The notes under the pieces: generated by a model
Databases searched by the model: none
Seen by the model: only the letters and a program-made list of their open reading frames with translations
Told to the model about the DNA's origin: nothing
DNA from: an uncultured Collinsella sp.
GTDB taxonomy: Bacteria; Actinomycetota; Coriobacteriia; Coriobacteriales; Coriobacteriaceae
DNA: 13,668 nt
Assembly: GCA_902478935.1 (NCBI GenBank)
Contig: CABSMV010000049.1
Coordinates: 1 to 13,668 of the forward strand
Reading direction: 5' to 3'
In this document: piece by piece, positions 1 through 6,414 of the stretch
Position numbering within the stretch: position 1 is the stretch's first letter
How the letters are laid out: every line of letters begins with the position of its first letter
Translations under genes and position numbers: made by a program

Positions 1-176
1 GGGCGATAGACGAGGGGGTCGTCCGCCTTGGCTTGCGGCGTATCGAGGGAACCGGTCTGCTCAAAAGCGGGCTGGCTATCGCTCGCGGTTGTTTGCTCAA
101 CGGGTGCACCGCACGAGGTGCAGAACTTGGCATCATCTGCAAGAAGCTTGCCGCACGAGGCACAATACCGAGACAT
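1..176 (-). CDS. Zinc-ribbon protein, N-terminal part only (runs off the left edge)
   Basis: Reading the minus strand from the ATG at 176, the first 58 codons are open and continue past the window edge. The protein opens with a zinc ribbon: Cys5-x2-Cys8, about ten residues, then Cys19-x2-Cys22, each pair followed by Gly, the usual form of the zinc_ribbon_2 family. After residue 25 it becomes a polar, low-complexity linker rich in Ser, Thr, Gln and Ala. Such N-termini commonly precede a membrane segment or an unrelated C-terminal domain, so the function cannot be read from this part. A strong Shine-Dalgarno (AAAGGAG, minus strand, 188-182) sits just upstream and fixes the start. The gene is transcribed divergently from tmk, and the space between them carries two inverted repeats. 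Confidence is high that it is coding and low for any role. Confidence 0.8.
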   Translation of the reverse strand, partial: MSRYCASCGKLLADDAKFCTSCGAPVEQTTASDSQPAFEQTGSLDTPQAKADDPLVYR

Positions 177-244
177 TGCCACTCCTTTCGCCGCATTTCA
201 ATGCAATACGACGATTATACCCAGCGTCCAAAATTCCCCATCAT

Positions 245-313
245 AAGTTGCGGTGAAATAGGGACTGTTTGGCGGTCTCAGAGCTTCAATCAGTCCCTAT
301 TTCACCGCAACTT
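245..313. repeat. Inverted repeat with perfect 23-bp arms (palindromic intergenic element 1)
   Basis: The arms at 245-267 and 291-313 are exact reverse complements (left arm begins AAGTTGCGGTGAAATAGGG) and flank a 23-base spacer. Transcribed RNA would form a very stable hairpin on either strand. There is no T-run after either arm, so it is not a classic terminator. The shape, long conserved arms around an arbitrary loop between divergent genes, suggests a mobile palindromic repeat (REP or MITE class). That origin is inferred. Confidence 0.85.
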
Positions 314-329
314 TGGAAAGGCGCCTTTG

Positions 330-381
330 GTCATTGGGGACGTTCTTAAACGACTAGTCATTCAAGAACGTCCCCAATGAC
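330..381. repeat. Inverted repeat with 18-bp arms and an alternative internal hairpin (palindromic element 2)
   Basis: Bases 330-347 are the exact reverse complement of 364-381 (core ATTGGGGACGTTCTT). The right arm can fold differently: CTAGTCATT at 354-362 is the reverse complement of AATGACTAG at 376-384. The two hairpins exclude each other because both use 376-381. The arm sequence is unrelated to element 1, which lies 17 bases upstream. It is probably a second type of dispersed palindromic repeat. Confidence 0.8.
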
Positions 382-391
382 TAGGTGGGGT

Positions 392-420
392 TTGGGACGC
401 ACCGAGCACTGGGGTATCAT
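392..420 (+). promoter_or_regulatory. Probable sigma-70 type promoter of the tmk operon
   Basis: TTGGGA at 392-397 (4 of 6 to TTGACA), a 17-base spacer and TATCAT at 415-420 (5 of 6 to TATAAT). The transcript would start near 427, about 45 bases before the tmk ATG. Confidence 0.5.
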
Positions 421-472
421 GGCTTGGTTGATATATCTGCATTTACGCGCCTTGTAGGAAGGGGCTGCGCCC

Positions 473-1156
473 ATGGCTTTTGAGCCCGCTCAACATAGCT
501 TTATCACGCTCGAGGGCGTCGATGGCGCCGGCAAGTCCACGCAGGCGCGCCTGCTTGCCCGCGCTCTTGAACTCGCCGGCTACCAGGTTGTGAGCCTGCG
601 CGAGCCGGGCGGTACCGCCATCAGCGAAAAGATCCGTGCTCTGCTACTCGACCCCGCCAACACGGCGATGGGCGACACCTGCGAGCTGCTGCTCTACGAG
701 GCAGCGCGTGCCCAGCTGGTGCACGAGGTCATCGCCCCCGCCCTTGCGGCCGGCAAGGTGGTCCTGTGCGACCGTTTCTACGATTCCACGACCTGCTATC
801 AGGCGTTTGCCGATGGTCTCGACCGTCAGATGGTACGCGATGCCAACAACCTGGCTGTCGCCGGTACGCATCCGGCGCTCACGCTCGTCTACCACATCAC
901 ACCCGAGCAGGCGGCGCTACGCATGGCAGCCCGTGGCGCGGCAGATCGCATGGAGGCAAAAGGCATGACCTTCCAAGAGCGCGTCTACCAGGGATTTTGC
1001 GCCATCGCCGCCGAGGAACCAAACCGCGTAAAGCTCATCGACGCGACCGCGTCCATCGAGGAAGTCTTCGCGCAGACGGTCGAGTGGGTTCGCGCCTACG
1101 GCCTCGACATTTCCCAGGACGCCGTCACCGCTGCGCTTGCCCAGGAGGCCGAGTAA
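473..1156 (+). CDS. tmk: Thymidylate kinase (dTMP kinase)
   Basis: Cytoplasmic enzyme that phosphorylates dTMP to dTDP with ATP, a required step toward dTTP. All family landmarks are present in 227 residues, close to the usual 205-230: the P-loop at about 15-23 (GVDGAGKST), the REPGGT motif at 43-48 that contacts the nucleotide monophosphate, Asp100-Arg101-Phe102 (DRF motif), and an Arg-rich LID segment around 150-159. The P-loop carries no Arg in its variable positions while the LID has several Arg, as in the E. coli-like (type II) enzymes. The ATG has an AGGAAGGGG ribosome binding site at 456-464. The stop lies one base before the holB start, so the two are probably translationally coupled. 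The tmk-holB-ricT order matches the Gram-positive arrangement known from Bacillus. Confidence 0.97.
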   Translation: MAFEPAQHSFITLEGVDGAGKSTQARLLARALELAGYQVVSLREPGGTAISEKIRALLLDPANTAMGDTCELLLYEAARAQLVHEVIAPALAAGKVVLCDRFYDSTTCYQAFADGLDRQMVRDANNLAVAGTHPALTLVYHITPEQAALRMAARGAADRMEAKGMTFQERVYQGFCAIAAEEPNRVKLIDATASIEEVFAQTVEWVRAYGLDISQDAVTAALAQEAE

Positions 1157-1157
1157 C

Positions 1158-2285
1158 ATGGCCCCCGCTCAGGCAAGTCTGCTGGCCAAGCTCGACACCC
1201 AAGAGCGCGTGCGCGACTTTTTGACCAATGCCGTCGCCAGCGGTCGCGCGTCGCACGCCTACCTGTTTTTGGGCGCGCCCGGCGCGGGCAAGCTCGACGC
1301 CGCGTGGGCGCTCGCCCAAGCCTTCCTGTGCGAGCAGGATGGCTGCGGCTCATGCGATAGCTGCGTGCGCGTCGCCCGCCATACGCACCCCGACGTGCAC
1401 TATTACACGCCCGAGAGCGCCACGGGCTACCTCATCGCCCAGACGCGCGAGCTACTCGACGACGTACCCCTGGCGCCCATCCGCGCCAAGGCCAAGGTCT
1501 ACATCATTGACCGTGCCGAGCAGCTGCGCGCCAACACCGCCAACGCACTGCTCAAAACACTCGAGGAGCCGCCCGAGGGCGTTATGTTTATCTTGTTGGG
1601 CACCTCGGCAGACGTGATGTTGCCCACCATCGTGAGCCGCTGCCAGTGCGTGCCGTTTCGGCTGGTATCGCCCGCCGTCGCCGCGCAGGCCGTGAGCCGC
1701 GCCACCGGTCAGGACCCCGCGCGTTGCCGCATGGCCGTCGCCGTGGCGGGAAGCCCCACGCGTGGCATCGAGTTCCTCAAGAGCGCCGAGCGCCAGGACG
1801 CCCGCCGTCAGATGGTTCGCGCCATCGATTCGCTCATCGCCGCCGACGAGGCCGACGTGCTCAGCCGCGCCAAGTCGCTCATTGTCGCCGTCAAGGCACC
1901 GCTCGCCGAGGTCAAGTCCACACAGGAAAAGGTGCTCGAGCAAAACGCCGACTACCTGTCGCGTGGAGCATTGAAGCAGCTTGAGGACCGCAACAAGCGC
2001 GAACTCAACGCGCGCGAGCGTTCGGGTATCATGGAAGCGCTGGCGAGCGCGCGGACGCTCATGCGCGACGTGCTGCTGACACTTCAGGACGAGGCAGCCG
2101 ACGTGGTGAACGAAGACATGCGCGACACGATCGGTCGGCTTGCCGCCGCGACCAATGTTGCGGGTGCCACGCGGGCGCTCGAGGCAGTCGCGACCGCCGA
2201 GCGCAACATCGCCAGAAACGTTACTCCCCAGCTGGCCATCGAGGTCATGCTGTTCGATATCAGGAAGGCACTGAAATGCCGTTAG
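1158..2285 (+). CDS. holB: DNA polymerase III delta prime subunit (clamp loader)
   Basis: Subunit of the clamp-loader complex that places the sliding clamp on primed DNA. The AAA+ fold is clear: a Walker A-like loop at 39-46 (GAPGAGKL), a four-cysteine zinc module at Cys58, Cys63, Cys66 and Cys69, the sensor/lid stretch ANALLKTLEEPP, and an SRC motif at 160-162 that supplies the arginine finger to the neighbouring subunit. The Walker A lacks the usual Ser/Thr after Lys45 (Leu46), which fits delta prime being an ATPase-inactive member; DnaX-type subunits keep it. Length is 375 residues, with a divergent C-terminal half (about 200-375) expected for the collar domain. I chose the ATG at 1158, not an upstream in-frame ATG, because AGGAGG at 1143-1148 is correctly spaced. 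The end overlaps ricT by 10 bases. Confidence 0.93.
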   Translation: MAPAQASLLAKLDTQERVRDFLTNAVASGRASHAYLFLGAPGAGKLDAAWALAQAFLCEQDGCGSCDSCVRVARHTHPDVHYYTPESATGYLIAQTRELLDDVPLAPIRAKAKVYIIDRAEQLRANTANALLKTLEEPPEGVMFILLGTSADVMLPTIVSRCQCVPFRLVSPAVAAQAVSRATGQDPARCRMAVAVAGSPTRGIEFLKSAERQDARRQMVRAIDSLIAADEADVLSRAKSLIVAVKAPLAEVKSTQEKVLEQNADYLSRGALKQLEDRNKRELNARERSGIMEALASARTLMRDVLLTLQDEAADVVNEDMRDTIGRLAAATNVAGATRALEAVATAERNIARNVTPQLAIEVMLFDIRKALKCR

Positions 2286-3976
2286 TCGTACCCGTTAAGT
2301 TTACCTACGCCTCGCGCGACCTGTGGTTCGACCCGCAGGATCTGGATATCCTCGAGGCAGATTACGCTATCTGCTCCACCGAGCGCGGAACCGAGATCGG
2401 CCTGGTCACGGCCGATCCCTTTGAGGTGCCGCAAGACGAGATCGGCCAGCCTCTCAAGCCCGTGCTGCGCGTAGCGAGCGACATCGACCTGCAACTTGCC
2501 GACGACCTGGCCATCCAAGGCGACGAAGCCATGGTCGACTTCCGCCGTCTGGTCAAAGAGCTCGACCTCGAGATGAAGCCGGTGGGCGTCGAGTACCTGT
2601 TTGGCGGCGAGAAGGCCGTGTTCTACTTTGCGGCCGAGGAGCGCGTCGATTTTCGCCAGCTCGTCAAGGATCTGTCCTCGACGCTGCACATTCGCGTCGA
2701 CATGCGCCAGATCGGCGTGCGCGACGAGACCCGCCTGGTGGGTGGCTATGCCCAATGCGGGCAGGAGCTCTGCTGCACGCGCTTTGGCGGACAGTTTGAG
2801 CCCGTCTCGATTCGCATGGCAAAGGAGCAGGACCTACCGCTCAACTCGTCCAAGATCAGCGGCGTTTGCGGCCGCCTGATGTGCTGCCTGCGTTATGAGT
2901 TCGAGGCGTACAAGGACTTTAAGAGCCGTGCGCCCAAAAAGAAGACGCTCATCGATACGCCGCTCGGCAAGGCGCGTATCCAGGAATATGACACGCCGCG
3001 TGAGCAGCTGGTGCTGCGCCTGGAGAACGGCAAAGTCTTTAAGGTCAACCTAGCCGATATGACGTGCTCGGAGGGTTGCAAAAAGAAGGCCGCCGAGCAG
3101 GGCTGCAACTGCCGCCCCGACTGCGTGACACGCGACGTGCTCGAGCGCATCGAGTTGCCCGAGATGCGCCTGGCGCTCATGGAGCTCGATCGCGAGAACG
3201 GCGTCGACGTGGGCGATGGCCTGTCGAGTGCCGACCGTCTGGCCGGCACGTCGATGACCAAGCGCCGTCGTCGCGACGTCGATTCCGATGCCCGCGCTGC
3301 TCAGAGCCAGGGCGAGGGCCGTGGCCGCGGAAAGGGCCGCGGCAAGGCCGAGGCGCCCGAGGCCGAGGGGGCGGCCGATGGCCGTCGCCGCCGCAAGCGC
3401 GCGGGCTCGGGCGATGCTACCGAGGCTGCAACCGCGGGCAAGCACGCCTCTCGCGAGCGCGAGGTTCAGCAACCCCAGCAGCAGAATCGCGGCGGTGGCA
3501 TGAACCCCACACGTCGCCGCCGCCGTCATCTATCGAGCGAGGAGCGCGAGGACGCCTTCCGCGCCGCAGCTGCTCGCGAGGCCGGTGCCGCTTCCAAGGG
3601 CGCCTCGGCCTCCGATGCGCCTGTCGACAAGGGCGGCAAGTCACGTGGCGAGGAGGAGCGCGCGCCGCGTCCGCGCCGTCGCCATTCCTCGGGCGCGCAG
3701 CAGAAGCCTTCAGTGCCCTCCGTGGCCGATCAGGTCTCGGATGGCGAGGTCAAGGTCACGCGCCGTCGTCCCGGGGATGGCGGGGGAGCGGCTGCCAAGG
3801 CTTCGCGTGGCGCCGCTCGCGACGAGCGCGAGCCGCGCGAGAATCGCGGTGGCGAGGGCTCGGCCGACCAGGGTCAAAAGCGCCGTCGCCGTCGTCGTTC
3901 CCGCAAGCCGCGCCAGGATGGTGGCGAGGGCTCGACCCCGTCTTCGTCCGCACCACAACCGCCCGCCGGCGAATAA
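2276..3976 (+). CDS. ricT: RicT/YaaT PSP1-domain protein with a 240-residue basic tail
   Basis: The first ~300 residues match the PSP1/RicT family. In Bacillus RicT forms the RicA-RicF-RicT complex, which carries iron-sulphur clusters and steers RNase Y-dependent mRNA maturation, with effects on competence, sporulation and biofilm. The family cysteines are present: Cys161, Cys166, Cys167, then Cys198, Cys203, Cys204. A further cluster follows at Cys264, Cys268, Cys277, Cys279 and Cys283. From about residue 327 to 566 the protein is low-complexity, dominated by Arg, Lys, Gly, Ala, Glu and Ser, with repeated RRRR blocks. B. subtilis RicT is about 275 residues, so nearly half of this protein is extra. 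The tail looks like a disordered RNA-binding extension, as in RNase E or RNase J tails. The start overlaps holB and has AGGAAGG at 2262-2268. Family assignment is firm; the tail's role is inferred. Confidence 0.9.
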   Translation: MPLVVPVKFTYASRDLWFDPQDLDILEADYAICSTERGTEIGLVTADPFEVPQDEIGQPLKPVLRVASDIDLQLADDLAIQGDEAMVDFRRLVKELDLEMKPVGVEYLFGGEKAVFYFAAEERVDFRQLVKDLSSTLHIRVDMRQIGVRDETRLVGGYAQCGQELCCTRFGGQFEPVSIRMAKEQDLPLNSSKISGVCGRLMCCLRYEFEAYKDFKSRAPKKKTLIDTPLGKARIQEYDTPREQLVLRLENGKVFKVNLADMTCSEGCKKKAAEQGCNCRPDCVTRDVLERIELPEMRLALMELDRENGVDVGDGLSSADRLAGTSMTKRRRRDVDSDARAAQSQGEGRGRGKGRGKAEAPEAEGAADGRRRRKRAGSGDATEAATAGKHASREREVQQPQQQNRGGGMNPTRRRRRHLSSEEREDAFRAAAAREAGAASKGASASDAPVDKGGKSRGEEERAPRPRRRHSSGAQQKPSVPSVADQVSDGEVKVTRRRPGDGGGAAAKASRGAARDEREPRENRGGEGSADQGQKRRRRRRSRKPRQDGGEGSTPSSSAPQPPAGE

Positions 3977-4004
3977 CGCCCGCGAGCGGATTTAACCCGC
4001 CTTG

Positions 4005-4021
4005 CCCCGAGCGCATCGGGG
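4005..4021 (+). other. Small hairpin after ricT
   Basis: CCCCGA at 4005-4010 pairs with TCGGGG at 4016-4021 around a five-base loop. No T-run follows, so it is at best a weak 3' end for the ricT message. It directly abuts TATCAT at 4022-4027, a possible -10 box for comF. The matching -35 (TTGCCC, 4002-4007) would be only 14 bases away, so that promoter is uncertain. Confidence 0.35.
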
Positions 4022-4039
4022 TATCATAGCGCCGAATCA

Positions 4040-4075
4040 ACAACCCTCCCTGCGATCGAGCGTAGGGAGGGTTGT
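4040..4075 (+). promoter_or_regulatory. Hairpin burying the comF Shine-Dalgarno
   Basis: Bases 4040-4054 pair with 4061-4075 over 15 bp (one G-T pair) around a six-base loop. The 3' strand contains AGGGAGGG at 4064-4071, the ribosome binding site of the TTG start at 4079. Folded RNA would therefore hide the site. A terminator for ricT is the alternative, but only mixed bases (GTGTCTT) follow the stem. Confidence 0.55.
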
Positions 4076-4078
4076 GTC

Positions 4079-4885
4079 TTGAAGAGCCATCTGAACATAT
4101 TGAGCCGTCTGCAGAGTGCCGGTGCCCTACCGTTTGCGGACGAATTGCTACCGTTTGCCGAGTGGGTGGCACGCGAGGCACTCGAGGCATTGTCGCCAAC
4201 ACGATGTGCCGGCTGCGAGCGCGCCGGTGCGCTTATTTGCCAAGACTGCCTGGCCGCGCTCACGCTCATCGACCCACGTCATAGCTGCACTCGATGCGGC
4301 GCCCCGTTTGGGGATTTGCTGTGCACTGAGTGTTCGGTCGAGGGCACGTCCTCGGCAATGGCGGAGGCGCTCGACCGCTGCCTGGCGTGCGCCGTCTATG
4401 CGCATCCGCTGCCGCGCATCATTAAAGCGTACAAGGACGCGGGCGAGCGACGTCTGGCTCCGTATCTGGCGGAGCTGCTCTACGACACCGCCCTGCATGC
4501 CCAGGTCGTAGCGCCCGATCGCTACGGAGGCGTGCTTTCCGGTGCGGATGCGGTGGTGTTTGTGCCTGCGACGGCGGCAGCGTTTCGGCGGCGTGGTTTT
4601 GATCATATGGAGGCTATTGCGCGCCCATTTTGCGAGCTGTCGGGTGTTCCTCTGCTCGATGCTCTCGTCAAGTACGGGCATGGCGACCAGCGCGAACTCG
4701 GTCGTGAGGAGCGCCGCGAGCGTGCCCGAGGTATGTACGAGACGGTTGAGGATGTGCGGGGCAAGCGCCTGCTGCTTATCGATGACGTTATCACCACGGG
4801 TGCGACGATGGCAGCGGCTTCGGCGGAACTCAAGCGCGCCGGTGCCACGGCCGTTGATGGCCTCGCTGTCGCACGCGTTTGGTAG
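4079..4885 (+). CDS. comF: ComF family phosphoribosyltransferase-like protein
   Basis: ComF-type protein of 268 residues. The N-terminal part carries two CxxC...CxxC zinc-ribbon halves: Cys43, 46, 54, 57 and Cys69, 72, 81, 84. The C-terminal half is a type I phosphoribosyltransferase fold with the PRPP-binding loop DDVITTGAT at 235-243 preceded by hydrophobic LLLI, and the segment FRRRGFDHMEAIARP typical of the family. ComF proteins are needed for DNA uptake in Bacillus and Haemophilus; their reaction is not settled, so competence is a family-level statement. The TTG start at 4079 is supported by AGGGAGGG seven bases upstream, and that site lies inside a hairpin. About 35 residues before the first zinc ribbon have no family match, so a later start cannot be excluded. 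Five codon positions after its TTG-sharing end the next reading frame begins. Confidence 0.88.
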   Translation: MKSHLNILSRLQSAGALPFADELLPFAEWVAREALEALSPTRCAGCERAGALICQDCLAALTLIDPRHSCTRCGAPFGDLLCTECSVEGTSSAMAEALDRCLACAVYAHPLPRIIKAYKDAGERRLAPYLAELLYDTALHAQVVAPDRYGGVLSGADAVVFVPATAAAFRRRGFDHMEAIARPFCELSGVPLLDALVKYGHGDQRELGREERRERARGMYETVEDVRGKRLLLIDDVITTGATMAAASAELKRAGATAVDGLAVARVW

Positions 4886-4896
4886 GGGTGATTCAT

Positions 4897-6006
4897 GTGG
4901 CGGTAACAATCAGGTGGTGCAACAAACCGACAAAAGAGCAGCTAGCGGCTTCCGTAATCCTAACTGGCGCCTCGGCGCTACGCATGATGCGCGCCGAGCG
5001 CCGGCAGATGGGCTATATAAGCTGGAAGGACCTTAATCCCGATGAAGAGCGCCGTGTGCTGCGCACATCGTCGCCCTCGACCGAGGACATCTATCTTCCC
5101 GATTTGGTGCGGATTGGGGCCGCAAGCGGCGAGGCGCAAGAGGATTTGTGCTTGCTGGCAGGGTCTGCAGCGCAGCGCCGCCGTATTCTTGGCGTGAGCT
5201 GGTCCGTATGCTCCGAGTTGCCCGCCGGCTCGATTCTAGAGGTGGAACCGGGGGTGTACAGTCTATCTCCCGAGGCCCTTTGCGTAGCCGTCGCGCGCGA
5301 GGTCGGCTGCATCCAGGCATTTGCCCTGGCCCAGGAGCTGTGCTCTAAGATTTCACTGAGTGACCGCGGGAAGTATCTGCCTCCCTACACCTCGCCTGTC
5401 GTGAACAAATTGACAAAGGACAAAGACCAGCCGCCAGATGTCGGTTACTTTGAGGTCGAGTCCGTGCTGACACCCGATTGCCTGGTAGATTACCTCGCGG
5501 CATGCAAGGGGAGCGCGGCCAAGCAGCTGCGGCGGCTGTGTCCCTATCTGTCGGAAAACCTGCGTTCACCCATGGAGTGCATCATGCTTGCCATGTTTTC
5601 GCTTCCGTTTTCCTATGGCGGATTTGCCTGTGGTCCCTTTAAGACCGACTACAAGATCGAGTTCAACGACCGTGCACAGGCGATCTCGGGGATGCCGCAT
5701 GCGGTTTGCGATGCCTTTCAGGAAGCAGCCCGGTTTGACTTGGAATACAACGGTGAGCTGGGCCATTCTTCTCGGAGGGGACGTATCCATGATGAAAAGC
5801 GCAACACGGGCTTGATTACTATGGGAATCGAGGTCGCGACGGTCAACAACGAAATGCTCTGTGACATGGAAGCGATGGAAGCACTCGCATGGCGCATCCA
5901 CCAGCGTATGGGTAAGCGATATCAGAATCGCGTAGAGGCTCGTCGAAAGAGGCAAGATGCTCTGCTGAATACGCTCCGAGCGTGCTTTGGGCTCAAACCA
6001 GCGTAA
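4897..6006 (+). CDS. Uncharacterised protein with a Vsr/DUF559-like (PD-(D/E)XK) nuclease signature
   Basis: 369 residues, not a family I can name firmly. The C-terminal third has residues spaced as in Vsr/DUF559-type endonucleases: Glu227 (in SPMEC), Asp251-Tyr-Lys-Ile-Glu255, then Asp281-Leu-Glu283-Tyr284-Asn285-Gly286, His290, and Asp299-x2-Arg302. The E/D-Y-x-G-x3-H-x8-D-x2-R pattern is what points to a nuclease. The first ~200 residues (SWSVCSELPAG, EVEPGVYSLSPEAL) look like the regulatory half of AbiEi-like or Coriobacteria-specific proteins and lack an obvious helix-turn-helix. I chose GTG at 4897, which has AGGGG at 4884-4888; TTG 4879 and GTG 4888 in frame are alternatives, as is ATG 4984. 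It starts 12 bases after comF and may be co-transcribed. Coding status is sound; nuclease activity is inferred. Confidence 0.75.
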   Translation: MAVTIRWCNKPTKEQLAASVILTGASALRMMRAERRQMGYISWKDLNPDEERRVLRTSSPSTEDIYLPDLVRIGAASGEAQEDLCLLAGSAAQRRRILGVSWSVCSELPAGSILEVEPGVYSLSPEALCVAVAREVGCIQAFALAQELCSKISLSDRGKYLPPYTSPVVNKLTKDKDQPPDVGYFEVESVLTPDCLVDYLAACKGSAAKQLRRLCPYLSENLRSPMECIMLAMFSLPFSYGGFACGPFKTDYKIEFNDRAQAISGMPHAVCDAFQEAARFDLEYNGELGHSSRRGRIHDEKRNTGLITMGIEVATVNNEMLCDMEAMEALAWRIHQRMGKRYQNRVEARRKRQDALLNTLRACFGLKPA

Positions 6007-6041
6007 AACTATGGCTTTATAGGGGGTCTGTTTATATGCTC

Positions 6042-6258
6042 TGTGCAAAAAACGGCAAATATGAGTACTGTTACTAGATTAGTGACACCAAAAACAAAGA
6101 AACTTGGGCCGATAATCTGGATTCAGCGAAGAGATAATAAACGAATGTGGAATATCTTGGCGCCAAGCAGGCTGTGCGGAACTCAAAAAGGGCTCGTGAG
6201 GTGGTAATACGCTGCTACTAAATTGGTAACAGTACTCATATTTGCCGTTTTTTGCACA
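6042..6258. mobile_element. MITE-like element, 217 bp, perfect 33-bp terminal inverted repeats
   Basis: Bases 6042-6074 are the exact reverse complement of 6226-6258; the ends begin TGTGCAAAAAACGGC. Similarity continues inward with mismatches to about 6088. The 150-base interior is AT-richer than the flanking genes and has no transposase. Size, long perfect terminal repeats and no coding content are what a non-autonomous transposon (MITE) shows. I see no direct target duplication next to the ends, so either the true ends lie elsewhere or it has decayed. Transcribed RNA would form a 33-bp hairpin. Confidence 0.75.
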
Positions 6259-6259
6259 C

Positions 6260-6307
6260 GGCACCCTGAGACGGGTGCCCCGGAGCTCCCCGTAGGGGAG
6301 CTCCGGG
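6260..6307. other. Two adjacent GC-rich hairpins after the MITE-like element
   Basis: The first stem pairs 6260-6266 with 6273-6279 (7 bp). The second pairs 6279-6291 with 6295-6307 (13 bp, three-base loop, arm CCCGGAGCTCCCC). Neither has a T-run on either strand. They could end transcription from the upstream gene weakly or be a palindromic repeat. A 7-bp inverted repeat (6313-6319 with 6370-6376) also brackets the following 50 bases. Confidence 0.6.
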
Positions 6308-6379
6308 CTTCATAGGGGCACGAATGGTCCGCTCCGACCCGCAAAATCTGTACTCGAGATGCGAATGACGCCCCTAACC

Positions 6380-6408
6380 TTAAACTTTAGCTTGAACTTA
6401 GCTATAAT
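6380..6408 (+). promoter_or_regulatory. Promoter upstream of the structured leader and lipoprotein
   Basis: A perfect TATAAT at 6403-6408 lies 17 bases after TTAAAC (6380-6385, weak -35). The surrounding 6377-6408 is markedly AT-rich against the GC-rich background. The start of transcription would be near 6415, some 325 bases before the lipoprotein start. Confidence 0.6.
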
Positions 6409-6414
6409 GCGCTT

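Larger units (their letters stand above)
177..472. other. Divergent intergenic region between the zinc-ribbon gene and tmk
   Basis: This 296-base stretch holds no convincing gene. It contains the start signals of the minus-strand zinc-ribbon gene, two perfect inverted repeats (245-313 and 330-381) and a probable tmk promoter (392-420). Reading frames on the plus strand cross the repeats but have no ribosome binding site or recognisable domain. Confidence 0.7.

Noticed and set aside
4022..4027. TATCAT before comF as a clear promoter
   Set aside because: The nearest -35-like sequence is only 14 bases away, outside the usual spacing; left as a possibility.
6079..6264. 61-residue minus-strand reading frame across the MITE-like element
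   Set aside because: It is translated from the terminal repeat and interior of the element, with no ribosome binding site or domain; probably a shadow of the repeat.
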